From NCBI RefSeq assembly GCF_001314325.1, contig NZ_CP009429.1, forward strand, positions 4,588,501 to 4,652,500: a stretch of 64,000 bases of DNA. Reading direction: 5' to 3'. Positions 1 through 8,105 of the stretch are shown here, piece by piece. The notes beneath the pieces are model-generated. The model was not told where the DNA came from. It saw only the letters and a list, made by a program, of their open reading frames with translations, and did no database searches. Within the stretch, counting starts at the first letter, position 1. Each line of letters opens with the position of its first letter. The position numbers and the translations under genes were made by a program. Origin of the DNA: Sphingopyxis macrogoltabida (GTDB lineage: Bacteria > Pseudomonadota > Alphaproteobacteria > Sphingomonadales > Sphingomonadaceae).

Positions 1-1
1 C

Positions 2-382
2 GCCACCGATCATGCGGCGATCGAGGCGACCTGTTTCGATTATGTCGACGGCCAGCTCGAGGGCGATCCCGAACGGGTGAAGCGCGCGCTGCACCCCGAT
101 CTCGCCAAGCGCCGCGTGATCGGCGACACCCCCGACGAACGCCTCGGGCTGCAGCGGATGAGCCGCGAGGAACTCGTCGATCTCACGAAACGCGGCGCGC
201 TCAAGACGCCGCGCGAAGCGTGGAGCCGCTCGTGCCGGATTCTCGACGTCACCGGCGACGCCGCCGCCGTGCGCGCCGAAACGCCATGGTTCGTCGACTA
301 TTTCCACGTGGGAAAATTCGGCGAACGCTGGGTGATCGTCAACGCACTCTGGCACATGAAGCCGCGCCCGGACGCGCAATAG
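2..382 (+). CDS. NTF2/lumazine-binding-like protein, 5' truncated
   Basis: The frame is open from base 2 to a TAG at 380-382, giving 126 visible residues, and the start lies outside the window. The composition and pattern (an early aromatic and Asp run FDYVDGQLEGD, then HPDLAKR, and a C-terminal half with WFVDYFHVGKFGERWVIVNALW) fit the small NTF2-like/SnoaL fold of the putative lumazine-binding family. In that family a conical alpha+beta barrel holds a small ligand. No catalytic residue can be assigned. It is followed after 93 bases by the ThuA-like gene on the same strand. Function unknown; the family assignment rests on pattern only. Confidence 0.6.
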   Translation, partial: ATDHAAIEATCFDYVDGQLEGDPERVKRALHPDLAKRRVIGDTPDERLGLQRMSREELVDLTKRGALKTPREAWSRSCRILDVTGDAAAVRAETPWFVDYFHVGKFGERWVIVNALWHMKPRPDAQ

Positions 383-475
383 CCTGTCCCCGCCCGGTTC
401 GAACCTCCCCGTCGCGCGGCGCTTGCAAAAGACACCGGTATCATTAGCAAGAGGCAAGAGCAGGGAGATACGATC

Positions 476-1309
476 ATGATCGCCGCCCCATTCGCCGCCG
501 CGCTGCTGCTGACGCTCGCCGCCCAATCGTCGGGTACGGCGGCCGCCCCCGACCCCCGGCGCCCCGCACCGGTTTTCGACAGCGTCCCGCCCGAACTGCC
601 CGCGCTGACCCGCCCCGCCGTGCTGATCGTCAGCAAGACCAACGGCTATCGCCACGACAGCATCGCCGAGGCGGTTCCCGCGATCGAAGCGCTGGTCCGT
701 GCGCGCGGCTGGAGCAGCTTTGCCACCGAAAATGCCGCGATCTTCAACCCCGAACAGCTCGCCCGCTTCGACGTCATCGTCTTCGCCAATGCCAGCGGCG
801 ACATTTATACCCCCGGCCAGCGCGCCGCCTTTCAGGCGTGGATCGCCAGGGGCGGCGGCTTCGTCGGCCTTCACAGCGCGGGCGACGGCAGCCACCCCGG
901 CTGGTTCGTGCGGCTGCGCGGCAACGGGAATTTCACCGGTCATCCGGGCGGCGCCGACCAGTTCCAGCCCGCCGATCTGGTGCTGACCGACCGGAGCTAC
1001 CCCGCGACGCGCCATCTGCCGCCGCGCTGGCGCTGGACCGACGAATATTATGCGTGGGACGCCCCGCCCGCCGCCGACGCACACATCCTCGCCCGGCTCG
1101 ACGAAAACAGCCTGCGGCTCGACGCGGCATATCGCATGGGCGATGGCCATGCGCTCGTCTGGTGGCGCTGCGAAGGCCGCGCCCGCATCTTCTATTCGGC
1201 CCTCGGCCACCGGGCCGAGGCCTGGTCCGACCCCGCGCATCTCGAAATGCTTGATGGTGCGATCGGCTGGGCGGCTCGGGCCGAAGGAGAGGGCTGCGGC
1301 GACCCGTGA
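476..1309 (+). CDS. ThuA-like domain protein, exported
   Basis: 277 residues with an N-terminal hydrophobic signal segment (residues 1-23, Ala-rich cleavage zone), so probably periplasmic. Residues about 45-265 match the ThuA/trehalose-utilisation family, which has a class-I glutamine-amidotransferase-like fold. Visible landmarks are the strand VLIVSKTNGYRHDS, the segment FDVIVFANASGD, the glycine-rich turn GGGFVGLHSAGDG, and the late motif FTGHPGG. An AGGGAGA ribosome-binding site lies 7 bases before the ATG. Members are often found in sugar-degradation or secreted-hydrolase contexts, but nothing here fixes a substrate. The family call is good, the role unknown. Confidence 0.8.
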   Translation: MIAAPFAAALLLTLAAQSSGTAAAPDPRRPAPVFDSVPPELPALTRPAVLIVSKTNGYRHDSIAEAVPAIEALVRARGWSSFATENAAIFNPEQLARFDVIVFANASGDIYTPGQRAAFQAWIARGGGFVGLHSAGDGSHPGWFVRLRGNGNFTGHPGGADQFQPADLVLTDRSYPATRHLPPRWRWTDEYYAWDAPPAADAHILARLDENSLRLDAAYRMGDGHALVWWRCEGRARIFYSALGHRAEAWSDPAHLEMLDGAIGWAARAEGEGCGDP

Positions 1310-1390
1310 CGAACCGTCACCGTCGCTTGCGTATCGCGCGCCGTGGCCTAAACTGCCGTAACCGCTTTCCGCCATACGGAAGAAACGACG

Positions 1391-2284
1391 ATGCGTCCGC
1401 TGACGAGCCTCATTCTCGCGCTTTCCTGCATTGCCGGAGCGACAGCACAGGAAAGCGCGCCGGCAACCGGCAAATCCGACATCGTCGTAATCGGCGAGAA
1501 CGACCGCGAGCAGCGCGAGCGACAGATCCGCGCCTTTGTCCGCGACCTCACCGACACGCAGGGGATCGATCCGGTCGCGCGCTTCGATCGCGACGCGGTG
1601 TGTCCGGCGGCGGTCGGGCTGAGCGAAGCGCAGGATGCCGCGGTGACCGCGCGGATGCGCCGGGTCGCCATGTCGGCGAAGATGCGGGTCGCCGTCCCAG
1701 GCTGCCGCCCCAATGCGCTGATCATCTTCGCGCAGGACAAGGAAGAATTGGTCCGCGCGCTGCTCCGCGCGCATCCCGCCTATTTCAAGGGCGACGAAAA
1801 CCGGCCGGTCGAACTCGCCAGCCGCCCCGGCCCTGCGGTCGCCTGGTATCTGGAGGATGTCGTCGATCGCAACGGGACGTCGGTGCCGATGAACAACCAG
1901 CGCGGCTATCGCATATTGAGCTCCACCGATACGCCGTCGCGGATCGCCCCGACGACGCGGCCGATGATCGTCGCATCGGTTGTCGTGGTCGAATATCGTG
2001 CGCTCGCGGGGCTCACGACGACGCAGGTCGGCGATTATGCCGCGATGCGCGCCTTCACCCGCGCCGATCCCGAACGGCTCGAAGGGTCGAAGGCACCGAC
2101 GATCCTGACCATTCTCGACGCGCCGATGGGCAGCGAGGTTCCGCCGACCCTCACCCATTGGGATCTCGCCTATCTGCGCGGCTATAATGCGATCAGCACC
2201 GGACGGTATGCGCCGCAGCAGCGCCACGAAATCGGCAAGGCGATGACCCGCGATCTCGAACGCACCGCGCCGCCGGAAGAATGA
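1391..2284 (+). CDS. Exported hypothetical protein, paralogue of the 3915-4805 gene
   Basis: 297 residues with a signal peptide (MRPLTSLILALSCIAGATAQ). I do not recognise a characterised family. Just after the signal comes SDIVVIGEN, a stretch resembling the TonB-box-like IVVTG motif of the receptors in this window. The body shares ordered motifs with the gene at 3915-4805: VARFDRDAVCP then VGL, a C-R-P-N segment, PVAWY/PVAAW, DYAAMR and LTHWDL near the C-terminus. The two genes are therefore duplicates separated by nat and a lipoprotein gene. It ends 13 bases before the convergent nat stop. No enzyme motif is visible. Confidence 0.75.
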   Translation: MRPLTSLILALSCIAGATAQESAPATGKSDIVVIGENDREQRERQIRAFVRDLTDTQGIDPVARFDRDAVCPAAVGLSEAQDAAVTARMRRVAMSAKMRVAVPGCRPNALIIFAQDKEELVRALLRAHPAYFKGDENRPVELASRPGPAVAWYLEDVVDRNGTSVPMNNQRGYRILSSTDTPSRIAPTTRPMIVASVVVVEYRALAGLTTTQVGDYAAMRAFTRADPERLEGSKAPTILTILDAPMGSEVPPTLTHWDLAYLRGYNAISTGRYAPQQRHEIGKAMTRDLERTAPPEE

Positions 2285-2297
2285 TCCCGCAACCGGC

Positions 2298-3164
2298 CTA
2301 GGCCAGAACCGCAATCTCCGCAGTCGCGGCGCGCTCGATCGCCGTGCGCCAGTGCGGGCGCACCGGCAGCAGGAAAATCGACGCCAGCGTCTCCTCGATC
2401 TCGTCGGCACCTAGATAGCGCCGTTCGCTGCGCCCGTCGGCAAAGCGGATCGACAGCCGGTTGTCGCGCAACCCGTAACGCGCCTCTGCGGTCGTGCGCG
2501 CGGCGATCAACTGGTGGCGGAAATGCGAATCGGGGTGCGTCGCGGTGTACCAGTTGCCCACTTCATAATCGATCGCCGGGGGCGATGCGTCCTCGATGGC
2601 ATAGAGCGTCCGCCATTCATCGTCGATCAGCGCCGCAAGCCGCCATTCGGCGCCGCGCCGCGCGATGCGATAGGTTTCGTGCGGCGTTTCCTGCGGTGCG
2701 GCGACATCGAACGCAAGCGGCGCGGGCGGTACGGCGGCGCCGAATCCGACATCGGCCAGCCACGCCCGTCCGTCGAGCATCACCCGCACCGCCATATGCG
2801 TCCGCGCCGTCGGCGGCGCATCGTCGGGCAGCATCCAGCGGACGCGCGCGATCAGGCCTTCGGCAGCAAAGCCGAGCGCCCTCAGCACGCGCAGGAACAG
2901 CCCGTTCTGTTCGAAGCAATAGCCGCCGCGACGCGCGGCGATCAGTTTGGCATCGACCGCCTCGGCGCCGATATCGACGCCGGCGCCGGTGAGCGCGTCG
3001 ATCGCCTCGAACGGGATCGCGGCGATATGCGCCGCCTGCAATGCGGCAAGCACCTCCAGCGTCGGCGCCAACGGCCCGTCATAACCGATACGCGCAAGGT
3101 AGCGCGGCAGGTCGACGGCGGGCGGGGCAGCAAAATCTGCGGTGGGTCGGGTGTCGTGCGGCAT
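2298..3164 (-). CDS. nat: Arylamine N-acetyltransferase
   Basis: 288 residues, a little over the usual 270-280. The enzyme transfers acetyl from acetyl-CoA to arylamines and hydrazines in the cytosol. The Cys-His-Asp triad is visible: Cys83 in the RRGGYCFEQN motif, His123 in ARTHMAV and Asp138 in LADVGFG. The PFEAIDALTG segment near residue 51 is also typical of the family. The first ATG gives an N-terminus (MPHDTRPTADF) slightly longer than most homologues, so a later start is possible. It runs opposite to both neighbours and is probably monocistronic. Confidence 0.93.
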   Translation of the reverse strand: MPHDTRPTADFAAPPAVDLPRYLARIGYDGPLAPTLEVLAALQAAHIAAIPFEAIDALTGAGVDIGAEAVDAKLIAARRGGYCFEQNGLFLRVLRALGFAAEGLIARVRWMLPDDAPPTARTHMAVRVMLDGRAWLADVGFGAAVPPAPLAFDVAAPQETPHETYRIARRGAEWRLAALIDDEWRTLYAIEDASPPAIDYEVGNWYTATHPDSHFRHQLIAARTTAEARYGLRDNRLSIRFADGRSERRYLGADEIEETLASIFLLPVRPHWRTAIERAATAEIAVLA

Positions 3165-3348
3165 GCCATTCTCCGGTCTCGCGAATCGTTCGCCGCACCT
3201 TATGAAAGCTCAACCTTGGTGGAGATCAAGCGATAAGCGGGAACCTGCAGGCGGTCTCGCGGGTCTATCCGGCATAAGCTTCCCCGCATGCCGCGCCAAA
3301 CCCGGCCGGCACGCCGGCGCTCGCCGGCCCCCATCAGGAGTGAAGCAG

Positions 3349-3810
3349 ATGAACCGACTGATGCTTTCCCCCCTCATCGCCGCGACGATGCTCGCCGGCG
3401 GCTGCGCCTCGACCGGCGGCTATGGCGCCTATGACGACGGCGGCTATGGCTATTATGATCGCGGCTATTACGACCAGAATGGCCGTTACGACTATGACCG
3501 GCCCGATCCGCGGCGCGGCGGCTATTATGCCGACGATTATTATCGCAGCGACCGCCGTTACAAGGAACGCCGCCTGTCGGACAACGACCGCATCTATCGC
3601 GGCCGCAACGGCCAATATTATTGCCGCCGCAGCGACGGGTCGACCGGGCTGATCGTCGGCGGCGTAGTCGGCGGGATTGCCGGTAATGTCATTGCGCCGG
3701 GCGATTCGAAGACCCTCGGCACCGTGCTCGGCGCGGTCGGCGGCGCGGTCGCGGGCCGGGCGATCGACCGCAGCGCCAGCAAGGAAAAGGACGGCGTGCG
3801 CTGCCGCTAA
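3349..3810 (+). CDS. Glycine-zipper 2TM lipoprotein (SlyB/RcnB-like surface protein)
   Basis: 153 residues. The ATG at 3349 is chosen because it has a CAGGAG ribosome-binding site 8 bases upstream and begins a clean lipoprotein signal ending in LAGGC (lipobox Cys19). Residues 24-75 are extraordinarily rich in Tyr, Gly, Asp and Arg (repeats of GYY and DRGYYD). The C-terminal part, IVGGVVGGIAGNVI then LGAVGGAVAGRAID, is a glycine-zipper hairpin like the 2TM domain of SlyB/OsmB-type outer-membrane lipoproteins. A longer reading frame runs upstream to 3142 but lacks a signal and overlaps the nat promoter region, so it was not used. Probably an envelope-integrity protein. Confidence 0.8.
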   Translation: MNRLMLSPLIAATMLAGGCASTGGYGAYDDGGYGYYDRGYYDQNGRYDYDRPDPRRGGYYADDYYRSDRRYKERRLSDNDRIYRGRNGQYYCRRSDGSTGLIVGGVVGGIAGNVIAPGDSKTLGTVLGAVGGAVAGRAIDRSASKEKDGVRCR

Positions 3811-3914
3811 CGCTGCGGTAACGCGCGGCCTGCCCGTCGGCAGCCGTCATCAAACTATTGGAACCCGGCTGTTTCCGGCCTATCGTCGGCCGGCAACGGT
3901 CGGGATGATGGCGG

Positions 3915-4805
3915 ATGACGACGACGATCCTGTTGGCAATGGCGCTGTCCGCCGGGCCCGCTCCCGCCGTCGTGCCGCCCCCTTCTCCCGTCGATCAGCG
4001 CGAGCTGGTCGTGACGGGTCAGCGCGGCCCCGACCGGCGCAGCGAGACCTTCGTCGACGCCATCGCCACGCCCTCGCAAAAGGACCAGATCGCTCGGTTC
4101 GAGGATCCGCTGTGCCCGACCAGCATCGGCCTCGCCGAGCGCGATGCCGCGATCGTCGCGCGCCGTATCCGCGCCGTCGCCAAGGCGGCCGATATCCGCA
4201 CCGCGAGAGAGAACTGCCGCCCCAATCTCGTCATCCTCGTCGTCGATGACCGGGCCCGTGCCATCGCGCACTGGCAAAAGACGCGCCCCGATTTCTTCGA
4301 CACGCTCCCCAAAGCCGAGATAGCGGCGCTGGCGAACGGCGACGGCCCCGTCGCGGCGTGGCAGATCGTCCGCCTGAAAGGCGCCGACCGCCGCCCTGTC
4401 GGCCGCACCCAGGATGGCGCGGTCGATTATTATGTCCAGAACCAGGTCGTGCCGACGCGCATCGGTACGACGATCCAGTTCGAATTCGGCGGCGCCTTCC
4501 TGCTCGTCGAGGCGTCGGCGCTCCGCGACATGACGCTGACCCAGCTCGCCGACTATGCCGCGATGCGGACGCTCGCGCGAACCGATGACGGTCGCGGCGC
4601 CGCGCAGGCGATGCCGACGATCCTCTCGCTCTTCGGCCCCGGCGGCGCCGAGGCCGCGCCGCCCAGCCTGACCCACTGGGATCTCGGCTTCATCACCGGG
4701 CTTTACCGGCTCGACCCGGCCTTCCGCTCGAACGAACAGCGCAAGGCGATCGCGCGCGTCGTGCGCCAGCATGTCGGCAGCGCCCGCGACGATGCCGAGG
4801 ATTGA
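3915..4805 (+). CDS. Exported hypothetical protein, paralogue of the 1391-2284 gene
   Basis: 296 residues. A short hydrophobic leader (TILLAMALSAGPAPAV) suggests export. After it comes RELVVTGQRG, again like a TonB-box IVVTG motif. Shared with the 1391-2284 protein in the same order are IARFEDPLCP, a following IGL, C-R-P-N, PVAAW, DYAAMR and LTHWDL. Both have two early cysteines that could pair in the periplasm. No catalytic pattern can be named. The gene lies in the same orientation as the following Ivy-like lipoprotein gene, 43 bases upstream of it, so they may be co-transcribed. Confidence 0.75.
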   Translation: MTTTILLAMALSAGPAPAVVPPPSPVDQRELVVTGQRGPDRRSETFVDAIATPSQKDQIARFEDPLCPTSIGLAERDAAIVARRIRAVAKAADIRTARENCRPNLVILVVDDRARAIAHWQKTRPDFFDTLPKAEIAALANGDGPVAAWQIVRLKGADRRPVGRTQDGAVDYYVQNQVVPTRIGTTIQFEFGGAFLLVEASALRDMTLTQLADYAAMRTLARTDDGRGAAQAMPTILSLFGPGGAEAAPPSLTHWDLGFITGLYRLDPAFRSNEQRKAIARVVRQHVGSARDDAED

Positions 4806-4848
4806 CCCCGTTTCACCATCACCCGGCCCACCCCACAGGAGATATGAC

Positions 4849-5421
4849 ATGATCCTTCGCGCCTCCCGCCTGCCCGCCGCTGCCCTGATCGGCGCGGCCG
4901 TCCTGACGCTGACGGCGTGCGACGGCAGCAGCCCGGAAAAGCAGGCGGCCGCGGCGCCGGCCGGCGAGGCGAAGGAACAGCCCGCCGCCTCGCCGACGCC
5001 CGAAACCGCAGCGCCGGCGGCAGCCCCGCCCGCTGCAACACCCGCAGCAGGCGCCCCCGACCTTGCCGCCTATGTCGGCAAATATCCGTTCGACAAGGTC
5101 GACAGCGTGGCCTTCGACGACCATCCGCTGGTCAAGGCCGGCATTGCCACCACCGTCAAGGATGCGCGTATCCGCAAGGCGATCATCGACACGCCAGGCC
5201 CCGCAGCGCCGATCGAGTTGATCGACGGCAAGGTTGCCTCTTGGGCCTGCCAGCAGCATAAATGCGGCGAGCATCAGTGGATGGTCCTCGTCGATCCGAA
5301 GACCGGCGCCACCGACGTCTGCTACATGAACGACCCGGAGATGGTCGACGATGCACGCTGGTTCCTCGCGAACGGCAAGGAAGAAAAACGCGACGGCGAT
5401 TGCGCGGCGAAAAAGGGCTGA
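4849..5421 (+). CDS. Lipoprotein resembling Ivy, inhibitor of vertebrate-type lysozyme
   Basis: 190 residues. ATG 4849 is preferred over an upstream in-frame ATG at 4771 because it follows AGGAGATATGAC and starts a lipoprotein signal ending LTAC (Cys24). An Ala/Pro/Glu-rich linker (25-70) leads to a compact domain of about 115 residues. That domain carries CQQHKC at 134-139, followed by strand WMVLVD, and two further cysteines (158, 185). Ivy family inhibitors block C-type lysozyme with a disulfide-closed C-x-x-H-x-C loop (CKPHDC in E. coli), whose His enters the active site. The loop spacing and His are kept here. Overall similarity cannot be measured by eye, so the family call is moderate. 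It would act in the periplasm or outer membrane, protecting peptidoglycan. Confidence 0.6.
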   Translation: MILRASRLPAAALIGAAVLTLTACDGSSPEKQAAAAPAGEAKEQPAASPTPETAAPAAAPPAATPAAGAPDLAAYVGKYPFDKVDSVAFDDHPLVKAGIATTVKDARIRKAIIDTPGPAAPIELIDGKVASWACQQHKCGEHQWMVLVDPKTGATDVCYMNDPEMVDDARWFLANGKEEKRDGDCAAKKG

Positions 5422-5522
5422 CCGCAGCGAGGGAGGGCACGCCCTCCCCGCCCCCTCGCGATTCGACTCTTCCGGCAAATGAGAACATAATAGGAACATT
5501 GATCCGATTCGGAGGAAGGACG

Positions 5523-6107
5523 ATGGACCCGATGTTCCGCTATTTCCTGGGCTTTCAGGTTGCCGCCGACCGCGCGGGCTGGCTGGCGCGCCAGTTGCCG
5601 TCCGTCGCGGGCGACCTGTTCGCGGGGCTGAAGCCGCAAAATTATCACCTGACGCTCTGCACGATCGCCGAAACAGCCGAGCCGCAGTCTTTCCTGCGGC
5701 AGCGCGTCACGACGGCGTTTGCATCGGGGCTCCCCGCTGCGAGTCCCATTCCCTTCGGGCGGATCATGAGCCGGGAGATGGGGGCCGAACTCACCACGGT
5801 CGGCAGCATCGGCGGCGTCCGCCATCTCTACGACGGCATCGTCGCGCTCCTGGCGGCGCAAGGCGTCGAACCGATGCATCGAAAGTCGGGGCTGCGGCCG
5901 CACATCACGCTCGGCTATGGCGCCTGTGCCTTCGACCCGGTCCCCATGGCCTGGCGGTGGACGCCGCGCGAGCTCGTCCTGATCGAAAGCCATGTCGGCC
6001 ATCGCCGCCACCGCGTGCTGCAAAGCTGGTCGCTGCTTCCGCCGGCGCAGGGCGCCTTCGCCTTCATGGAAGACGAACTGCCGCCGCCGCCGCGCCGCGC
6101 CGCCTAG
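5523..6107 (+). CDS. LigT-like 2H phosphoesterase (2'-5' RNA ligase family)
   Basis: 194 residues, with start ATG 5523 eight bases after a strong GGAGGAAGG. The two catalytic tetrapeptides of the 2H superfamily are present: HLTL near residue 42 (YHLTLCTIAE) and HITL near residue 127 (RPHITLGYG). The superfamily hydrolyses or forms 2',5' or 2',3'-cyclic phosphodiester bonds in RNA or nucleotides. A second, more typical ThpR-type member lies at 53213, so this one may have a different substrate. Its stop overlaps the convergent osmC stop by four bases. Confidence 0.8.
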   Translation: MDPMFRYFLGFQVAADRAGWLARQLPSVAGDLFAGLKPQNYHLTLCTIAETAEPQSFLRQRVTTAFASGLPAASPIPFGRIMSREMGAELTTVGSIGGVRHLYDGIVALLAAQGVEPMHRKSGLRPHITLGYGACAFDPVPMAWRWTPRELVLIESHVGHRRHRVLQSWSLLPPAQGAFAFMEDELPPPPRRAA

Positions 6108-6532
6108 CTTTCGAGGCTGTGCTCGAGCGTGATCTCGCAGTTCAGCAGCTTCGACACCGGGCAATTCTTCTCGGCTTCCTCGGCGATCTTCGCGAACTCG
6201 TCGGCGCCGATCCCCGGCACCTTGCCGGTCAGCGTCAGCGCCGATTTGACGATCGCAAAACCGCCGTCCTGCTGCTCGAGCGTCACCGCCGCGCTCGTCT
6301 CCAGCGTGTCGCCCGAATAGCCGGCGCGCGCGAGCCCGAACGACAGCGCCATGGTGAAACAGGCAGCATGCGCCGCCGCGATCAGCTCCTCGGGGTTCGT
6401 TCCCGGCTGGCCCTCGAAACGGGTGCCGAAACCATAAGGCTGCTTGTCGAGGACGCCCGACTTCGTGGTGATCGATCCCCGCCCTTCCTTGCCGAAGCCT
6501 TCGTAACGGGCGGATGCGCGATTGACGGTCAT
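6104..6532 (-). CDS. osmC: OsmC-family peroxiredoxin
   Basis: 142 residues, the normal length of OsmC proteins, which reduce organic hydroperoxides with a pair of thiols. The two redox cysteines are Cys58 (AHAACFTMAL) and Cys124 (EKNCPVSKLL). The start MTVNRASARYEG and the segment GTNPEELIAAAHAAC are diagnostic. An AAGGAG ribosome-binding site precedes the start. It is convergent with and overlaps the LigT gene by 4 bases. The divergent-style gap to the DUF962 gene upstream is only 28 bases, so the two minus-strand genes may form one unit. Confidence 0.92.
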   Translation of the reverse strand: MTVNRASARYEGFGKEGRGSITTKSGVLDKQPYGFGTRFEGQPGTNPEELIAAAHAACFTMALSFGLARAGYSGDTLETSAAVTLEQQDGGFAIVKSALTLTGKVPGIGADEFAKIAEEAEKNCPVSKLLNCEITLEHSLES

Positions 6533-6560
6533 CGATATATCTCCTTGGCCAAAACCTTTT

Positions 6561-6902
6561 TCAGGACGCGCCGCGCGCGACTCCTGCTTTGTCGAGTTCG
6601 CGGCCCAGCCGGCCGGTGAGCCACAGCGCCCACATGCGGAAGTCGGCGGCGAGGCTCCACAGCGGATAGGTGAAGGTCGCCGGCCGGTTCTTCTCGACCC
6701 CGAAATGCGCGACCCACGCGAAGAAATAGCCCGCGAGCGGCAGCGCGGCGAACCAGCCCCAGCGCCCGCTCGCCACCGCCGCGACGGCGATCAGCACGAC
6801 CAGGCTGGTGCCGACATAATGCAGCGCCCGCGTGCGCGCCTTGCTGTGTTCGCGCAGGTAAAAGGGCCAGAATTCGGCGAAGCTGGTGTAGCGTCCCGGC
6901 AT
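6561..6902 (-). CDS. DUF962 / Mpo1-like membrane protein
   Basis: 113 residues with three or so hydrophobic segments (about 30-44, 49-63 and 82-96). The N-terminal pattern FAEFWPFYLREHSKARTRALHYVGT and the mid motif WVAHFGVEKNRPATF are characteristic of the DUF962/Mpo1-like family. In yeast, Mpo1 is a dioxygenase acting on 2-hydroxy fatty acids, and the conserved histidines (His19, His28, His66) fit metal binding. Whether the bacterial protein has that activity is not known. It is followed by osmC on the same strand. Confidence 0.85.
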   Translation of the reverse strand: MPGRYTSFAEFWPFYLREHSKARTRALHYVGTSLVVLIAVAAVASGRWGWFAALPLAGYFFAWVAHFGVEKNRPATFTYPLWSLAADFRMWALWLTGRLGRELDKAGVARGAS

Positions 6903-7006
6903 GGCGCGAGGATGCGGCGGCCGGCGGGCGAGGTCAAGCAGCGCCTTCGAGACGCGAGCCCCCCATCGTGATAGGCTGGCGAGGCTCTGAACAGAGGGGG
7001 GAATCT

Positions 7007-7228
7007 ATGAAGAAATCGACGCGCGCGCTGCTCGGGCTGGTCCTGCTCGATGCGATCATCCTCATCGGTGCCTGGTATATGGTCGCGCAGACGAAGAGCG
7101 GGGCCTGGAATTCGAACGATCCGGCGGCATCGATCGAGATGATCTCGACCGGCGCGGGCGCGCTGGTCGGCTTCAGCTCGGTGATCCTGCTGCTCGCCTT
7201 CGTCATGCACCGCCGCGCGGGCAATTGA
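7007..7228 (+). CDS. Small two-helix membrane protein
   Basis: 73 residues. The ATG at 7007 (MKKSTRALLG) follows GAGGGGGGAA and replaces an in-frame ATG at 6968 that has no ribosome-binding site. Two transmembrane helices are evident (about 7-27 and 46-66), separated by a polar loop containing KSGAWNSNDPA. No known family recognised. It is divergent from the DUF962 gene and converges with the small exported protein gene at 7315 across a strong hairpin. Confidence 0.6.
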   Translation: MKKSTRALLGLVLLDAIILIGAWYMVAQTKSGAWNSNDPAASIEMISTGAGALVGFSSVILLLAFVMHRRAGN

Positions 7229-7234
7229 CGCAAA

Positions 7235-7269
7235 GACCCTCCCGCCGGGGTCGCATCGGCGGGAGGGTC
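7235..7269. terminator. Hairpin between convergent small genes
   Basis: A perfect 13-bp stem (GACCCTCCCGCCG, 7235-7247, pairing with 7257-7269) with a 9-base loop starts 6 bases after the TGA of the small membrane protein gene. There is no clear T-run, so rho-independent termination is likely but not certain. A second GC-rich partial palindrome follows at about 7273-7295. Confidence 0.6.
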
Positions 7270-7314
7270 ATCCGGACCGGCCGGAGGGACCGGCCCGAAA
7301 TCGGCAAATGTGGA

Positions 7315-7497
7315 TCAGCGGTTCGCGGCCTCGCGCACCTTCTGCACCGCGGGCAGCAGCAGGCCGATCAGGATCTGCACCGGGTTGGTGGTGATCGTCA
7401 TGCCCTGCGAGGGCTGCGCCGACTGCGCCATTGCGGGGGTCGCCGACGCAAGAACGGTCAGCGCGAGAACGGGGGCGAGGAACATCTTCCGGGTCAT
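7315..7497 (-). CDS. Small exported protein
   Basis: 60 residues from ATG 7497 (MTRKMFLAPVLAL), chosen because the AAAGGA site is 6 bases upstream of it. The in-frame ATG at 7503 abuts that site. A signal peptide is clear, with AMA-Q cleavage near residue 23. The mature part is only about 37 residues, ending in a hydrophobic helix ILIGLLLPAVQKVREAANR, which could be amphipathic or membrane-active. No family recognised. Confidence 0.55.
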   Translation of the reverse strand: MTRKMFLAPVLALTVLASATPAMAQSAQPSQGMTITTNPVQILIGLLLPAVQKVREAANR

Positions 7498-7646
7498 CGT
7501 CATTCCTTTCAAAGCGGGTTGTCGGTTCGAAACTGGCTCGGGTCGTTCCCGATGCCCCGCTTATGCCGCGACGCCGGGCACACTGCGGTGATCGCCGTCA
7601 CTGGCGCGAAACAATTTCACAAGCCTCTGAAAAGAAACGGAAGAAA

Positions 7647-8105
7647 TTACGCCTGACGCTTCAGCCGGACCAGCGCGGTGTCGAGCGCCTGCAAAAATTG
7701 CGAGCGATCGGCCTTTGAAAAGGCCGGCGGGCCGCCGATCTGGTCGCCCCCGGCGCGCAGGTCGGCCATGATCGCGCGCGTCGCGATCGCGGGACCGATC
7801 GAGGCGAGCGTGAACGGCTTGCCCGTGGGCGCCAGCACCGTCGCACCGGCCTTCAGCGCCCGGTCGGCGAGCAGGATGTCCGAGGTGATCACGATGCTCC
7901 GCGCGTCGGCGGCTTCGGCGATCCAGTCGTCGGCGGCGTCGAAGCCGTCGGAGACGACGACCCGCTCGATGAGCGGGTGGTCGGGGACGCGCAGCCGGCT
8001 GTTGCTGACGATCGTCACCGCGACCTCGTGCCGCCAGGCGACGCGATAGACCTCGTCCTTCACCGGGCAGGCGTCGGCGTCGACCAATATCCGGATCGCG
8101 CTCAT
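7647..8105 (-). CDS. yaiI: UPF0178/YaiI family protein
   Basis: 152 residues, the normal size of the YaiI/YqxD (DUF188) family. The acidic N-terminal signature VDADACPVK (Asp9, Asp11, Cys13) and the segment VVSDGFDAADDWI are diagnostic. The fold is PIN-like and suggests a metal-dependent nuclease, but no activity is established for the family. The ATG at 8105 overlaps the TGA of the upstream tauE-like gene in an ATGA arrangement, so the two are translationally coupled and this is the last gene of an ung-led operon. Confidence 0.9.
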   Translation of the reverse strand: MSAIRILVDADACPVKDEVYRVAWRHEVAVTIVSNSRLRVPDHPLIERVVVSDGFDAADDWIAEAADARSIVITSDILLADRALKAGATVLAPTGKPFTLASIGPAIATRAIMADLRAGGDQIGGPPAFSKADRSQFLQALDTALVRLKRQA

